Source: Ascarosepion bandense (Eukaryota > Mollusca > Cephalopoda > Sepiida > Sepiidae). From it: a stretch of DNA of 64,000 bases. The stretch is taken from contig JBBBDQ010000913.1 in NCBI GenBank assembly GCA_037127315.1, positions 5,013,501-5,077,500 of the forward strand, in the 5' to 3' direction. Made by a program: the position numbers and the translations under genes. The stretch's first letter is position 1. Every line of letters begins with the position of its first letter. Shown here piece by piece: positions 40,085 through 50,949 of this stretch. The notes below the pieces were generated by a model. That model saw only the letters and a program-made list of their open reading frames with translations, was not told the DNA's origin and made no database searches.

Positions 40085-41580
40085 ATCAATTTGGCATTTA
40101 ATCTTCTTTGAAGTAGTCCCCTTCTGAATCCACACATTATCTAGTATTATTTCTACTGACAGACTGCTTTTTTTCGAAGAATGAGCAGATGCCTCATCAC
40201 ATTCTCTTGGATTTCCTCGATGTTTTGAAATCTTGTTTCTTTCAATGAGACTTGATTTTTGGAAAGAGGAAAAAATGGCAAGTTTTGAGTTTGAGTTTTG
40301 TTTAACGGCATATGGGTTATTTAATGCCAAAAGGGTGGGGTTTAAAGGGTTTTTTTAATGTTTGGTTATAGTGAGAAGGTTGATTTAGATTCTAATGAAA
40401 ATTTTTTTGCTTTTATTCTTTTATATTTTAGAAAACTGAAAATGTCTTCTAGTTTTGTATCAAAAAATTTTTTGCTGAGAATAATTTTTTTTTTCCAAAA
40501 ATGTGTTATGGTAACAATTTTCTCTTCAAAAATGTATTGTTGGTAATATTTTTACTTCAAAAGTGTATATTTTCCCATAAAAGTCTATTTTTATGTATAT
40601 ATTTCTACAAAAGTGTATTTTTATACTTTCGTAGTATTTTGACCCCAGTTTTGGGGTTAACTACTTGCCCATAGCTGGGACAAAAATGGCAAGTGAGATT
40701 TGAGGAATATGATGGCTGTTGGAAACAAGGAATGTTGTATTTGGCTAAAAACTGCTGTGCAAACTGTACTGAATGGGCAGGTGCATTGTCATGTTGAAAT
40801 TGCCCCTCAACAGATGCATGCAATTTGGTAATTTTTAACAAACAACATCCCACAATATGTCACAGTAGTACTCCCTATTTCCTGTCTGACAAAGTAGGGC
40901 ATACAAATGATGAACAGTCAACAGTGTTTTTTGCATTGTTTTGACTCATTTGTGCTTTCTTTGGTCTTAGAGAAATAGGTTGGGGTCTTCCACTGAAAAG
41001 ACTGAGCCTTGCTTTCAGGGTTGCAGCTATAGACACACAATTTGTCACCTGTTATGACCATTTTCCAAAAAGTTTTCCTCTACCTTGACACAACCAAGGC
41101 AATCCTGTACAGCTGAAATCCAATTTTCTTTTTGTTTAATTGAAAGCAGATTCGGCAAATTTTGGCATACACACGTCCCGCACACAAATATTGAGTCAAA
41201 ATGGCCTGAACCGAAACATACATGTTCTCATCCTCCAATAACTCATGCACAGTGATTTGACAGAGTTTCCAAATAGCTGCAATGTTTTCATCATTTCTGC
41301 CAATCGTAGGTCTTCTAGAATTGTGCATCACTGTGGACATTTTGTTGGCCATATTGGAAATGTTTGAACCACTCATACACTAGTTTCCAGCTTATACACT
41401 CCTCTCCATGCACTTTCTGAAAATTTGTATAGATCTCTGTGCAGGTATCACCAAACTTTTATCAACATTTGATGCAGATGATCAGATCAATTTCCTCTGC
41501 CACGGTCACTGATGGAACTTCTATGGTGTGGTGAGGTGACCACACACTTCATATTTTCCTTCCAAGCACAGCTATGATAA
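40085..41580 (-). pseudogene. Mariner transposase pseudogene, split by insertion
   Basis: Minus strand from about 41560: GRNDENIAAIWKLCQ (41315-41270) in the HTH region, then about 41065-41030 VITGDKLCVYSCNPESKAQS with the first catalytic Asp, then FQHDNAPAHSVQFAQQFL (40800-40747) with the second Asp. The third block reads SSNLTCHF instead of SPDLxPxDF, so the third Asp is lost. The C-terminal part resumes at 40275 after a nested insertion and runs to about 40097. Many frameshifts. Inactive. Confidence 0.85.
40271..40694 (+). mobile_element. Nested SINE-like element with 13-bp target duplication
   Basis: The body (40284-40681) is flanked by direct AAAAATGGCAAGT repeats (40271-40283 and 40682-40694) and splits the mariner coding sequence. 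Its order (TTTAACGGCATATG, GTTATTTAATGCC, GTGAGAAGGTTGA, TTAACTACTTGCCCATAGCTG) matches 7395-7735. No A/B box recognised, so its promoter class is unknown. Confidence 0.85.
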
Positions 41581-41639
41581 ATGGAAGAGAATATTGTTAG
41601 TGTACATACACAAAAGAGTTCAAGGCCAATCCATGCCAA

Positions 41640-42085
41640 GTGGCTTAACTCTACATACTTTAGCATATTCCATTGGTAAGGAGGAAGACAGCTTTGACTT
41701 TGTCAAACAAAATCCTGAGATGATGCTTTCCCAATCACTAAAACCTTAAGTCTAATGTCAACCAATAACTATCCTATCCCTCTTCATAATCTGCATTTCT
41801 TACGTCTTAAATCTAAAAAAAAAAAAAAAAAAAGTAAGCCCTACATTGAGTAGCTCTCAGGCCTTGTATTGAGTGAGCAATAATATAAAAAACAAGCAAA
41901 AAACAAAAACTAGCACCAGAAAGGGAAATTACTGAGGAGACTTGAGACATTTTGTCTTCAGACTCTATACATTAAACTTTAATCTTGATCTTGTGTCAAA
42001 TTCAAGAGCATTTTAAGTTTTTGTTCTTCCAACATCAAATTTCTCACATTGCACACAAATAAATATGATTACAAAAATGACTGAA
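41640..42085 (+). repeat. Family X copy 3, duplicate of 39250-39870
   Basis: See 39250-39870. It contains an A-run at 41817-41833 and the CTCTCAGGCCTTGTATTGAG tail. Confidence 0.7.
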
Positions 42086-42480
42086 GCAACAGTTCTGATA
42101 GTTTTTGATCAGAGCACTTATTAGAATCTTTTTTTTTTTACTTATTGTTACTTGTCTTGAATAAGTAAAGAAAAGGAATAAGTTGACCTCTTTCCGAAAT
42201 TTTAAAATACTTCATTTTGTTATCAGTTCATTTATCAATACAAAAATAAAATTAAAAAGCACTAATATTTTGGATAAAAATAATAATAAAAAAAAACATT
42301 TACAAGTGTCAGCGAAGGGTTTGAGGAATTTCAACATAAAAAAAATATATTAGTAAAATACAAATGGCTAGATTTCACCAACATTTTCAAAGGAGCTTAG
42401 ATTACAATTATATTTTTTGTATTATCTTAAATGAAACATTTTCAACATTTATGAATTTTCAACTTACATATCTTTCAGAT
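42086..42480. other. AT-rich unassigned
   Basis: No element recognised. Confidence 0.5.
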
Positions 42481-42483
42481 AAT

Positions 42484-42745
42484 TCATCTTGCTTTTTATT
42501 GCAATTCCCATCCATAAAAAGTAGAAGTAGAGAATATAGCTATATGGCTAAATTTGAATGACTCCTGCTGGTTAGCCTTCTCAGATGAAGCTTAGTCAGG
42601 AAATATTAGTCAAAAATTAATAATAACTGACAATGCTTCATTTAAGAAGGCTAACCAGCAGGAGTCATTCAAATTTAGCCATATAGCTATATTCTCTACT
42701 TCTACTTTTTATGGATGGGAATTGCAATAAAAAGCAAGAGAAATG
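42484..42745. repeat. Palindrome built from the 155-bp array unit
   Basis: The left arm (42489-42587; TTTTTATTGCAATTCCCATC ... GGCTAACC inverse) is the inverse of 42640-42738, about 100 bp, with only a few mismatches. The loop (42590-42640) contains TTCAGATGAAGC and TGACAATGCTTCATTT. The right arm is in the same orientation as the 44887-45555 array. Confidence 0.9.
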
Positions 42746-43262
42746 AAGATGGAAGTCAAAAGATTCATACTTACAATCAAGCACCATTGTCAAGAGAATT
42801 TACAGTTGAAAAATATAGAAAAGAAATGTTTTGGAAATCAGGAGAAAGTATGTAAATATTGAAAAAGGTTTGGAAAAAGTATCTTAATTACATTTCAGAA
42901 GCAAAATAAGACTGGTTATTTTGGGATGACGTGGAAGAAAAACCTCCAAGGAAATTTCTCATCTAAAATTAGTAGTTGACAATTATGCAGAAACTTGCTG
43001 AAAAGTGAAGCTGAGACTTGGAGAGGATTCAAACAAGAGATACAGATGTGAGTTCATGAAATCAAGTATAGCAGATCACGTGCAAGAAGAAAAAAGACAT
43101 GGTCAAAATTGGGAATGAAAAATCACAAGGGAAAACAGGGTAAGTACAAAAAGTGAAACAAGTTTATCAAAACATTAAGTTGACCAAATTTAATATTGTG
43201 TTACACAAAATTTTATTTCAAGTAAAAAGAAAAGATAATTTCATATATATAAGCCAATATCC
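42746..43262. other. Unassigned
   Basis: AG-rich on the + strand; no element recognised. Confidence 0.45.
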
Positions 43263-43269
43263 ATTACTT

Positions 43270-43575
43270 CAGTCAGTCAGTTAAGTGCCATATGTGATAC
43301 ACGCTTGGGCAATCATGTCTCTTTCGAGACATGACTGACTGGGCAGAAGATTATCGCGCAGTAGGTTGCCATTGCTTTCTGCAGTAGACTGGTTGGCAAC
43401 CAAGACTATAGAACCCAATCTGTCCTGTTATTTGACTCATAACTAGAGGGAAAAGATATGTATTATATTATTAAGTAGTAATTAGAGGGGGATCAGTTTA
43501 TTACTTTATAACAATAGAAAAACCGATCCCCCACTTTATGTCCAATAGAAACATTTCTAACATGCTTCTAACTAT
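43270..43575 (-). mobile_element. SINE central block plus hairpin tail
   Basis: Same composite as 28750-29045: central block then GGGGGATCAGTTTATTAC and its inverse CGATCCCCCAC. It runs directly into the next SINE copy. Confidence 0.8.
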
Positions 43576-43579
43576 TATA

Positions 43580-43860
43580 TTCAGTCAGTCAGTTAAGTGC
43601 CATACGTGATACACACTTTGGGCGATCATGTCTCGAAAGAGACATTACTGACTGGGCAGAAGATTATCCAACAGTAAGTTGACATTATTTTCTGCGGTAG
43701 AAGGCTATAGAACCCAATCTGTTATTTAACCCATAACTAAAAGGGTATTTGCGCGTAAGTGAATGCAATGAATTTGGCTGGAATTTGAACTCGGCTCCCC
43801 GATTTCTCGTTTCAAGCCGATATCCACTGCACCACAATGCACATCTGCAGCATGATTACT
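43580..43860 (-). mobile_element. tRNA-derived SINE
   Basis: Central block (internal deletion near 43700) and tRNA-like head on the minus strand (43850-43770; A box TGGTGCAGTGG, B box GAGTTCAAATTCC). Confidence 0.8.
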
Positions 43861-44178
43861 TAGTAATGTTAAACAAAAACAACAAAAAAAATGTCATGGA
43901 AAGTTTATATTCATACTAACAAGTTTAGACCAAGCATATCTTTTATTATTGATTAGGATTAAAAATACAATGACTGCTTCCCTGAGCAGAGAGATAATTT
44001 TACAAAAGAAAGGCTCACCTTTTTTTTTCTGTATTTATATTTACTTTTTTGGCTATAATTCAAACTGGATCCTTCCCTACCTTTTTCAATCTCATGCAAA
44101 CCAAACGCACATCTACCTTTTACAATTTTGTGCAAAACAAATCAGTTTCTACTTTTTTGAATCTCAGGCAAACCAAAC

Positions 44179-44489
44179 TGTTATGGTGCCCTTCTAAGAG
44201 GAATGGACTCTTCCTCTTACTATATATAAATTACATGCATGACTTCCACAAAGCAGTTAAGGACAACAGCTAGTAGGCAGTTAAAGCCAGCTATTAGTCA
44301 GGCAATAAGCAGTGTAACTGTACCATTTAGACTTATTTCTATTTACTTATTATTAACTTATTACTTTGTACATATGTTATTGTTATACTAATACACTGTT
44401 TCGAACCTACCTCCTACGTTCTGTGTCTTACTTCTGACCAAACTGGTCACTACAATTCTGCGGCAAAGTTTCGCTACAACTCCACAACA
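44179..44489 (+). mobile_element. LTR with primer-binding-site-like sequence
   Basis: Begins TGTTATGGTGCCC and ends CCACAACA, then AATTGGCAACAAAG, like the post-LTR primer-binding region of invertebrate gypsy elements. A TATATATAAAT box is at 44219. Layout (ATGGACTCTTCC then TATATA) resembles the solo LTR at 30269-30614. No gag/pol follows, so it is a remnant. The exact 3' end is uncertain. Confidence 0.5.
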
Positions 44490-44885
44490 AATTGGCAACA
44501 AAGATTTGTATTAAGATCTGCCACGACAATTTAGCAACAACACAAATACATACCTACATTTTTAACTCTCTTGTATTTTTGCCCTCTAACTTCAATATGT
44601 GTTATCCGCATCTCTAAAACTGAAATTATGGTGGCAAATAATGAATCCAAGAAGAAGTTCTAATTCACCCAGAAACACTTAAACACTTTTTCATAATCAC
44701 TAGGTATACATCCTTTTTCATTTGCATTCCTTTTTCTGTTATCATTCTTAGAAAAAAAATTGCATTCCTTGTTCTAGTGTCTTTAATGAAACAGCACCCT
44801 TCTTGACCTATTTCTGGTCAAATTCTACTACAGACAATTTGTATGATAAGTTTTCTTATGTGATTTATTGAGAAGATTCTTCAAT
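44490..44885. other. Unassigned
   Basis: No coding follows the LTR. Confidence 0.45.
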
Positions 44886-44886
44886 T

Positions 44887-45555
44887 TCATTCAAATTTAG
44901 CCATATAGCTATATTCTCTACTTCTACTTCTTAAGGATGGGAGTTGCAATAAAAAGCAAGAGAAATGAAAATGAAAGAAATACTAGTGAAAAATGAATAA
45001 TAATTGACAATGCTTCATCTAAGAAGGCTAACCAGCAGGATTCATTCAAATTTAGCCATATAGCTATATTCTCTACTTCTACTTCTTATGGATGGGAATT
45101 GCAATAAAAAGCAAGAGAAAAGAAGATGAAAGAAATACTAGTGAAAAATGAATAATAATTGACAATGTTTCATCTAAGAAGGCTAACCAGCAGGAGTCAT
45201 TCAAATTTAGCCATATAGCTATATTCTCTACTTCTACTTCTTATGGATGGGAATTGCAATAAAAAGCAAGAGAAAAGAAGATGAAAGAAATACTAGTGAA
45301 AAATGAATAATAATTGACGATACTTCATCTAAGAAGGCTAACCAGCAGGATTCATTCAAATTTAGCCATATAGCTATATTCTCTACTTCTACTTCTTATG
45401 GATGGGAGTTGCAATAAAAAGCAAGAGAAATGAAGGTGAAAGAAATACTAGTGAAAAATGAATAATAATTGACAATGCTTCATCTAAGAAGGCTAACCAG
45501 CAGGATTCATTCAAATTTAGCCATATAACTATATTTGCTACTTTTACTTCTTTAT
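44887..45555. repeat. 155-bp tandem array, about 4.3 copies
   Basis: GACAATGCTTCATCTAAGAA marks repeats at 45006, 45161, 45316 and 45471, spaced exactly 155 bp and nearly identical. The last copy breaks off after GCCATATAACTATATTTGC. Confidence 0.97.
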
Positions 45556-46375
45556 AATAATAAAACTACAAGTAAAAAAATTAGTAACTTTATGCATTTA
45601 TTGTATAAAAACATCTCTGCTTCTGTTTTAGTGACTGTCATTGTGGCACAGCCTATTTCAGAGTAAGTCTCCCCAAACAGCTGTTGTCCCAAACAGGAGA
45701 GTAAAGAAAGAAAGAAAGAAATATACCCAGGCTTCTGATGATGGTAATTTTCTCAAGTTTCAGAGATGACAATATCATTCTCTGTTTCTTTAGCTGCCAC
45801 CTCTTTTCCTTTAAGAGAACAAAAATAAAACAATGCTTTAAGTACTGCTATTGAGTGACAGGCTACCCACCCTACAATCACTCCAATTTGCCATCTGTAA
45901 AACCCCTCACCCCTGTCAGAATCACCCCCAACTGAATCCCATGTTACCCTCTATCTGAAAGGTTTCCTTTTTTTTTGTGAAATAGCAGAACAGAATGTGG
46001 GGAGGGATTATAAAGATAGCAGCTGTAAGGGGTTTAATTAATCAGAGGTAAGGGGAAGGATAATATGTTGTACAGGTAGATAGAAGGCTATAGGTGGACA
46101 ATGATAAGCAGACTCTGAAATAATGCATACACACACACAGGCACACAAACAAACAAAAAAAAAAAAAAAAAAAAAAAAAGGCTGAAAAATTCTTAGCCCC
46201 AATCAATTCCCAAATATCAGCAGGAATATTTTTGAGAATTTTCAGCAGACTTTGCACAAAGATACACACACACACACACACACACGAAAGGACTAGCCTG
46301 ATTAAATAGCAACAGAATTTTTTAAAAAACTATTCTCACTCAGGTTGTGAACTTTCCAGCACTCCTCATGCTTAT
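45556..46375. other. Unassigned with simple repeats
   Basis: (GAAA)n at 45703-45720, an A-run at 46156-46179 and (CA)n at 46264-46285. No gene recognised. Confidence 0.55.
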
Positions 46376-46379
46376 ATAA

Positions 46380-46645
46380 TATCAGTCAGTTAAGTGTCAT
46401 ACATGATACACACTTTGGGCGATCATGTCTTAAAAGAGACATGACTGACTGGGCAAAAAAATCTGTCCCATTAATTAACCCATAAATGAAGGGAAGAGAT
46501 GGATTAATATTGTTCCCAAGGGTATTTCTGCATAAGTGAATGCAAGGAATCCAACTGGAATTTGAACTTGGCTCTCCGATCTGTCATTCCAAGTCAATAT
46601 CCACTGCACTACCCACATGTGTTTGTACCAAAAAAAAAAAAAAAA
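46380..46645 (-). mobile_element. tRNA-derived SINE, internally deleted
   Basis: Central block start (46384-46455), then directly ATCTGTCCCATTAATTAACC and the tRNA-like head (46610-46545). The GGTTGCCA...GCCAAGGC part is missing. A-run at 46630-46653. Confidence 0.75.
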
Positions 46646-46689
46646 AAAAAAAAGGTGCCAAAATGACAGTTTTACCCATGGCACTGCAT

Positions 46690-47160
46690 TTATTTTAACT
46701 ATTATGACTCCTCAGCAAAGTTTGTTTTAAAAAGCGATGATCTGAATTATAATAAAATCTAAACATATAAAAACGTATTTACACATTTTCTTTGTTTTTG
46801 AGAATTTACAACAAAAAATATTAAACTATTTATTAGACTGTTTATTTACACTATTTATTTACTATATTATTTACTGGAATGTTTGGCAAAACCTCGGCAA
46901 ATTGCAAATCAATTCAAACTTTATAAAATGGTAAATAACAAGGATTTCCTTATAATTGGTTCACATATCTCGTAAATAAACAATTTAATAAGTAAATAGT
47001 GTTTCATATTTTTGTTGCAAAATCACAAAAACAAAAAAATGTGTAAATTCACTTTCATCATATGTTTAGGTTTTATTCCAATTCTAATCATTGCTTGGTA
47101 AAACAAACATTGCCAAGGAGTGAAGGTAATTAAAATAATAGCAGTGTCAAGGGAAAAACC
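46690..47160. repeat. Dispersed AT-rich repeat family Y, copy 1
   Basis: CTCGGCAAATTGCAAATCAA (46913), GTAAATTCACTTTCATCATA (47042) and AATAGCAGTGTCAAGGGAAA (47134) recur at 47552-47880 plus 48566-48630, and partly at 49966-50100. Confidence 0.7.
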
Positions 47161-47540
47161 ATCCTTTTTAACACTTTTTTTTTTTTGTGGAAACAAAGAT
47201 CTAAAATTGCAATTCTTTTTTTTTTTTTTTTGTCTTTTGTTGTCTATCCTGAATGTCTGCTCTCATAAAGATGAGGTTAGAAATCACTTTTTTTTTTTTA
47301 ACGCCATTCTAAGCCATTTTTGAGATCCTAAATTTGTGATCATTTTTTTGTGAATTAACTCCAGACATGGTTGGATTCAGGACAATTGGTGCTACAAGCA
47401 CAATTTGCACAGTGGTACCCCTCCACTACCAACCTTTTTTTTAATAACATCTAGACCTAGAGTTTAATTTAATAACATAATATATTCATATAATTAAATA
47501 TCTGCCTACTTATGTTGTAAATATAATGTATGATATTAAT
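47161..47540. other. T-rich unassigned
   Basis: T-runs at 47176, 47216 and 47287. The 67-codon frame across them is homopolymer-derived. Confidence 0.5.
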
Positions 47541-47886
47541 GATAAAACCTTGGCTAATTGGAAATCAATTCAAACTTTATAAAATGGTAATAATAAAAAT
47601 TTCCTTATAGTTGGTTCATGCATTTTCATTATTTAGTAAAAGTTTATAAATTTATGAATAAAAAATTATTTGCACGTTTATTTCTATATAAAATGGTAAA
47701 CAATAATTATTACATTATATTAGTTTTAATATTACTTTTTAGAATGTTGTAAAGATAAAATAATTCATGTAAACAAACAATCTAATAGTGTTTAATATTT
47801 TGTTGTAAATTCTCAAGAACAAAAAAAATATGTAAATTCACTTTCATCACATGTTTAGGTTTTATTACAATTCCAATCATTGCTTT

Positions 47887-48565
47887 TTAAATCAACCATC
47901 CGACCGTGCATAGAATACTGTTGTCATATCTGGTCGGGTGCCCCTGCTGTTCATCTCGTCATTCTTGACAGGCTCCAAAGAAGAATCTGTAATGTGATCA
48001 GTCCAGACTTGGCAGCTCAACTCCAGCCACTTTCTCACCAGCGGGATGTGGCTTCCCTCTGTTTCTTCTACAAATATTTTCATGGCTTCTGCTTTGACGA
48101 ACTTAGGTCACTGGTGTCTCCACTCCCCATAAGAATTTACTTGAGCAACCAGACTGGCAACAAGGTCCCACCCTTTTACAGTTAAATCTACCAAATGCAG
48201 CCAACAATTCTACTCCATCAGTTTCTTTTCTTGCACTTCCCTCCTGTGGAACTCTCTTCCGTATACTTACTTTCTTGACAGCTACAACCTCCAGGAATTT
48301 AAATGCAAAGTCAATTCCCATCTCTTATCCACTTGACTTCAGTCTTTCCCGTGTCCTTTTTACACCATCCTGTGTATCTTGTTCTTTTCCTTTCTCACTT
48401 TACCTTCGCAACTGTCATCACACCTGCATTCCTATCATTCTCTTGCCCTTTCTCTGACACCCACTGTAACTGGTTCATCTTTCTCTTTGCTCTTCTCCTG
48501 CTTAAACTTTTACCCTTTTTATAGCCCTCTGCCTTGTTTGGGGTGAAACAATTAAAAAAAAAAGA
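47887..48565 (+). pseudogene. Jockey-like LINE 3' end inserted in repeat Y
   Basis: The frame 47880-48185 encodes STIRPCIEYCCHIWSGAPAV, HLVILDRLQRRICNVISPDL and FYKYFHGFCFDELRSLV, the post-RT region of the LINE. After a frameshift it continues FFSCTSLLWNSLPYTYFLDS. The non-coding tail ends CCTTGTTTGGGGTGAAAC then A-rich at about 48560. The repeat Y copy that it interrupts is collinear with the intact copy at 46690-47160, defining the insertion. 5'-truncated. Confidence 0.9.
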
Positions 48566-48639
48566 AACAAACAAACATTGCTGAGGATTGAAGGTAGTTA
48601 AAATAATAGCAGTGTCAAGGGAAAAACTTGTTTTGACAC

Positions 48640-49040
48640 ACTTTTATTGTGGACACAAAGGTTAAAAGTTTCCCATCTGTCATTAAATTACCTGAGCAGC
48701 TGGGATTAGCTAGCCACCAGGGTAGACAGGTATCTTTGGATATGAGTGGCCTGCCAGCCATTCCCCTACCACTTCTATCCCTGTGACAGTTTAAATTTTA
48801 ACTTTCGATTCTTAGACATATTGTAAAGCTTTTTAATACTGAATCATGAACCCCTATGTCTGCTTTTCTCCTTTCTTATGTCCTGATGACAAATTTAAAA
48901 TAGAATAAAAAAATTTTTTTCTTCTTAGTTTCATCCTTTCTTTGTCTTTTTTTTTTTTTTGTAACTTTCTGTGTTTGGATATATTTTGGGGCTTCTTCCG
49001 GTATAGAAATTTTCTAACATATTTGAATTAATAAAGTTTT
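48640..49040. other. Unassigned
   Basis: T-run at 48948; no element recognised. Confidence 0.45.
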
Positions 49041-49115
49041 GTTTTCAACCACTGCTGATGAAGTGAGAATTTTCTCACTGAAATGGCAATCCAACGAATT
49101 TAAATTTCAAAATTT
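49040..49115 (+). ncRNA. Hammerhead-like motif, incomplete
   Basis: CTGATGA (49050-49056), perfect stem II AGTGAGAA/TTCTCACT, and GAAA. After GAAA a small hairpin TGG-CAAT-CCA forms, but no UH triplet follows in register, and stem I is not evident. Probably a decayed relative. Confidence 0.4.
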
Positions 49116-49123
49116 TTTAATTA

Positions 49124-49125
<2 letters not shown>

Positions 49126-49161
<36 letters not shown>
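49126..49161. repeat. (TA)n microsatellite
   Basis: TA tract left of the foldback element; a second at 49434-49461 lies on its right. Confidence 0.95.
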
Positions 49162-49164
<3 letters not shown>

Positions 49165-49207
49165 AATTTTTGTAATTTGCTTGAAGCATTGTGTAAAATA
49201 GTTATAT

Positions 49208-49429
49208 GGGTTATGTCTTGAAGGCTGTCACAATGAGTTGAGTAAAATAAAGGAAGGTAAAGAAATGTTTGGGTATTACCTATTTATTAAACATTAATAT
49301 TTCGAGATCAAAATCTCATCTTCAGAATGGCAGAGAATATTAATGTTTAATAAATAGGTAATACCCAAACACTTCTTTACCTTCCTTTATTTTACTCAAC
49401 GCATTGTGACAGCCTTCAAGACATAACCC

Positions 49430-49430
<1 letters not shown>
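49208..49430 (-). mobile_element. Foldback element with hammerhead-like loop
   Basis: Arms of about 92 bp (49208-49301 and 49337-49430) are near-perfect inverses. On the minus strand the loop reads CTGAAGA (49324-49318), then GAGAT-TTTG-ATCTC, then GAAA, matching the core, stem II and GAAA order. Stem III and the UH triplet are poor. It is flanked by (TA)n on both sides, as at HHR-1. Confidence 0.65.
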
Positions 49431-49462
<32 letters not shown>

Positions 49463-49642
49463 GTTCAAACAAATCATTTAAAATTGTCGGTTGTTTACAA
49501 CCAAGTTTCGTTAATCTTCATTAATTTCCGTAACATGTTTACATTTGTTGACATTACAATACATTTCAGAGCAGATATGGTTGTTGTGATGAATCGAAAA
49601 TTGTGTTATATAGACTTGATTAAAACCTCGTTTAGACTAGAG

Positions 49643-49738
49643 GTCATTTGTGGTTGAGAGGTCTAAGACGTTGCCAGATCAAATGGTAGCTTCCCCTATG
49701 TTGATAGGGCTTGCAGATTCGAATCCTGCCAAATGACA
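49643..49738 (+). tRNA. tRNA-Leu-like sequence (CAA?), likely pseudogene
   Basis: The acceptor stem GTCATTT/AAATGAC pairs perfectly. D-arm GGTTGAGAGGTCTAAGAC resembles Leu tRNAs. There is a long variable arm with CCCTAT/ATAGGG and a T arm GCAGATTCGAATCCTGC with one mismatch. The anticodon stem TGCCA/TGGTA leaves loop GATCAAA, one base off the usual U33 register; aligned to Leu the anticodon would be CAA. At 96 nt it is longer than usual. It sits inside a repeat also present at 53942-54208 without it, so a retroposed copy or SINE head is possible. Confidence 0.45.
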
Positions 49739-49739
49739 C

Positions 49740-49890
49740 ACATTTTCGTAATAAAAATTTATCATAAATAATCAGGCCAGTAGATATAAATATATAATAC
49801 TGTTTAATTAAAAACAGAATATCTACTTAAATATGAGTATCGATCAAAAATAATGTTCAAACAAATCATTTCATATATATATATATAAAA
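49740..49890 (-). mobile_element. Half of the palindromic MITE seen at 53942
   Basis: AATAATCAGGCCAGTAGATA to GTTCAAACAAATCATTTCA matches the right arm of 53942-54208. GTTCAAACAAATCATTT also occurs at 49463, so the tRNA-like insert separates two ends of this element. Confidence 0.6.
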
Positions 49891-49959
49891 TATTGTGACT
49901 ATCATCCTGGTTATTTATACAGAAATGTTAAAATTTGCAAACCAAACTCATTGGTATAT

Positions 49960-50110
49960 TCCTCTTATAAATTCACTTTCATATATTTAGCTTTTATTCT
50001 AATCCTAACCATTGCTTTTAAAACAATAAACATTGCCAAAGAGTGAAGGTAGTTAAAATAATAAAGGTGTTATGAGAAAAACTGTCCTTTTGACACTTAG
50101 TTTTTTGCAG
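49960..50110. repeat. Repeat family Y, partial copy
   Basis: AAATTCACTTTCATATATTT, then ACCATTGC...AAACATTGCCAAAGAGTGAA and AGTTAAAATAATAAAGGTG. Confidence 0.65.
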
Positions 50111-50940
50111 CAACAAAGGCCTATGGATTACTATATATAGTTTAAAATACTTAGAATCAGAAATAGAGCATAAGTGGTCATAATAATCAACACTGCATGG
50201 TGACTCGCAGTTTTTACTTCAAATGGTTTTCATACCAAATTTGCATGAGTGTGTGTTGGGGGGGGGGTAACTGAAAGACTTTTTTAATGCCATATTCTTT
50301 CAGAAATTAAGCAGGCATGGCTCTTAACAGATTCCTGTGAATTGCCATTACATCCGAGAAGAGTTAAGTGGTTTCCTTTTCCTTCTTTACAGTTTTGAAT
50401 TCATAATACTTCTCCTAGACTGGCTGTCACACAAGACTAAAAAAAAACCAGTCTACCCAGCTATTTAATGTTTTCAGTTAAACCCACTTTCCACAATCTG
50501 TTTGGTCACTAATGTAATGAATATGCATACACCTTGGTTCCCCCTCACACTAATATGATTGGCTGGTTTCAGCCATAAATTCAGACTAAAACAGGGATGC
50601 CTAGGACAATGCCTATTGGAACACCTATTGACTACGCCGATTGCATAAGCCTACACCTAAGCATATTGCATATGACGAGTATCGGTCCATTACAGCTACT
50701 TGCTAGATTATCCTACCTAGTTACATTGCCAAAACCACTTCGCTAGTTCAAATAATATATATATATATCTTTCTGGGACATACCAGTCACCAAGTAGAAT
50801 TTTCTAAAATTCCATCTTGGTGAAGCAGAGAAATTTTTTGACATACACTTTCAGAGAAAAATTTTCTTTTATTTACCATTTTTGATGCTTACATTATTTC
50901 ATAATTAGGATTACAATTGAAAGTTTCACTTTGCAACCCC
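50111..50940. other. Unassigned
   Basis: G-run at 50260-50268 and a short (TA)n at 50755-50769. No element recognised. Confidence 0.5.
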
Positions 50941-50949
50941 TTTTCTTTT

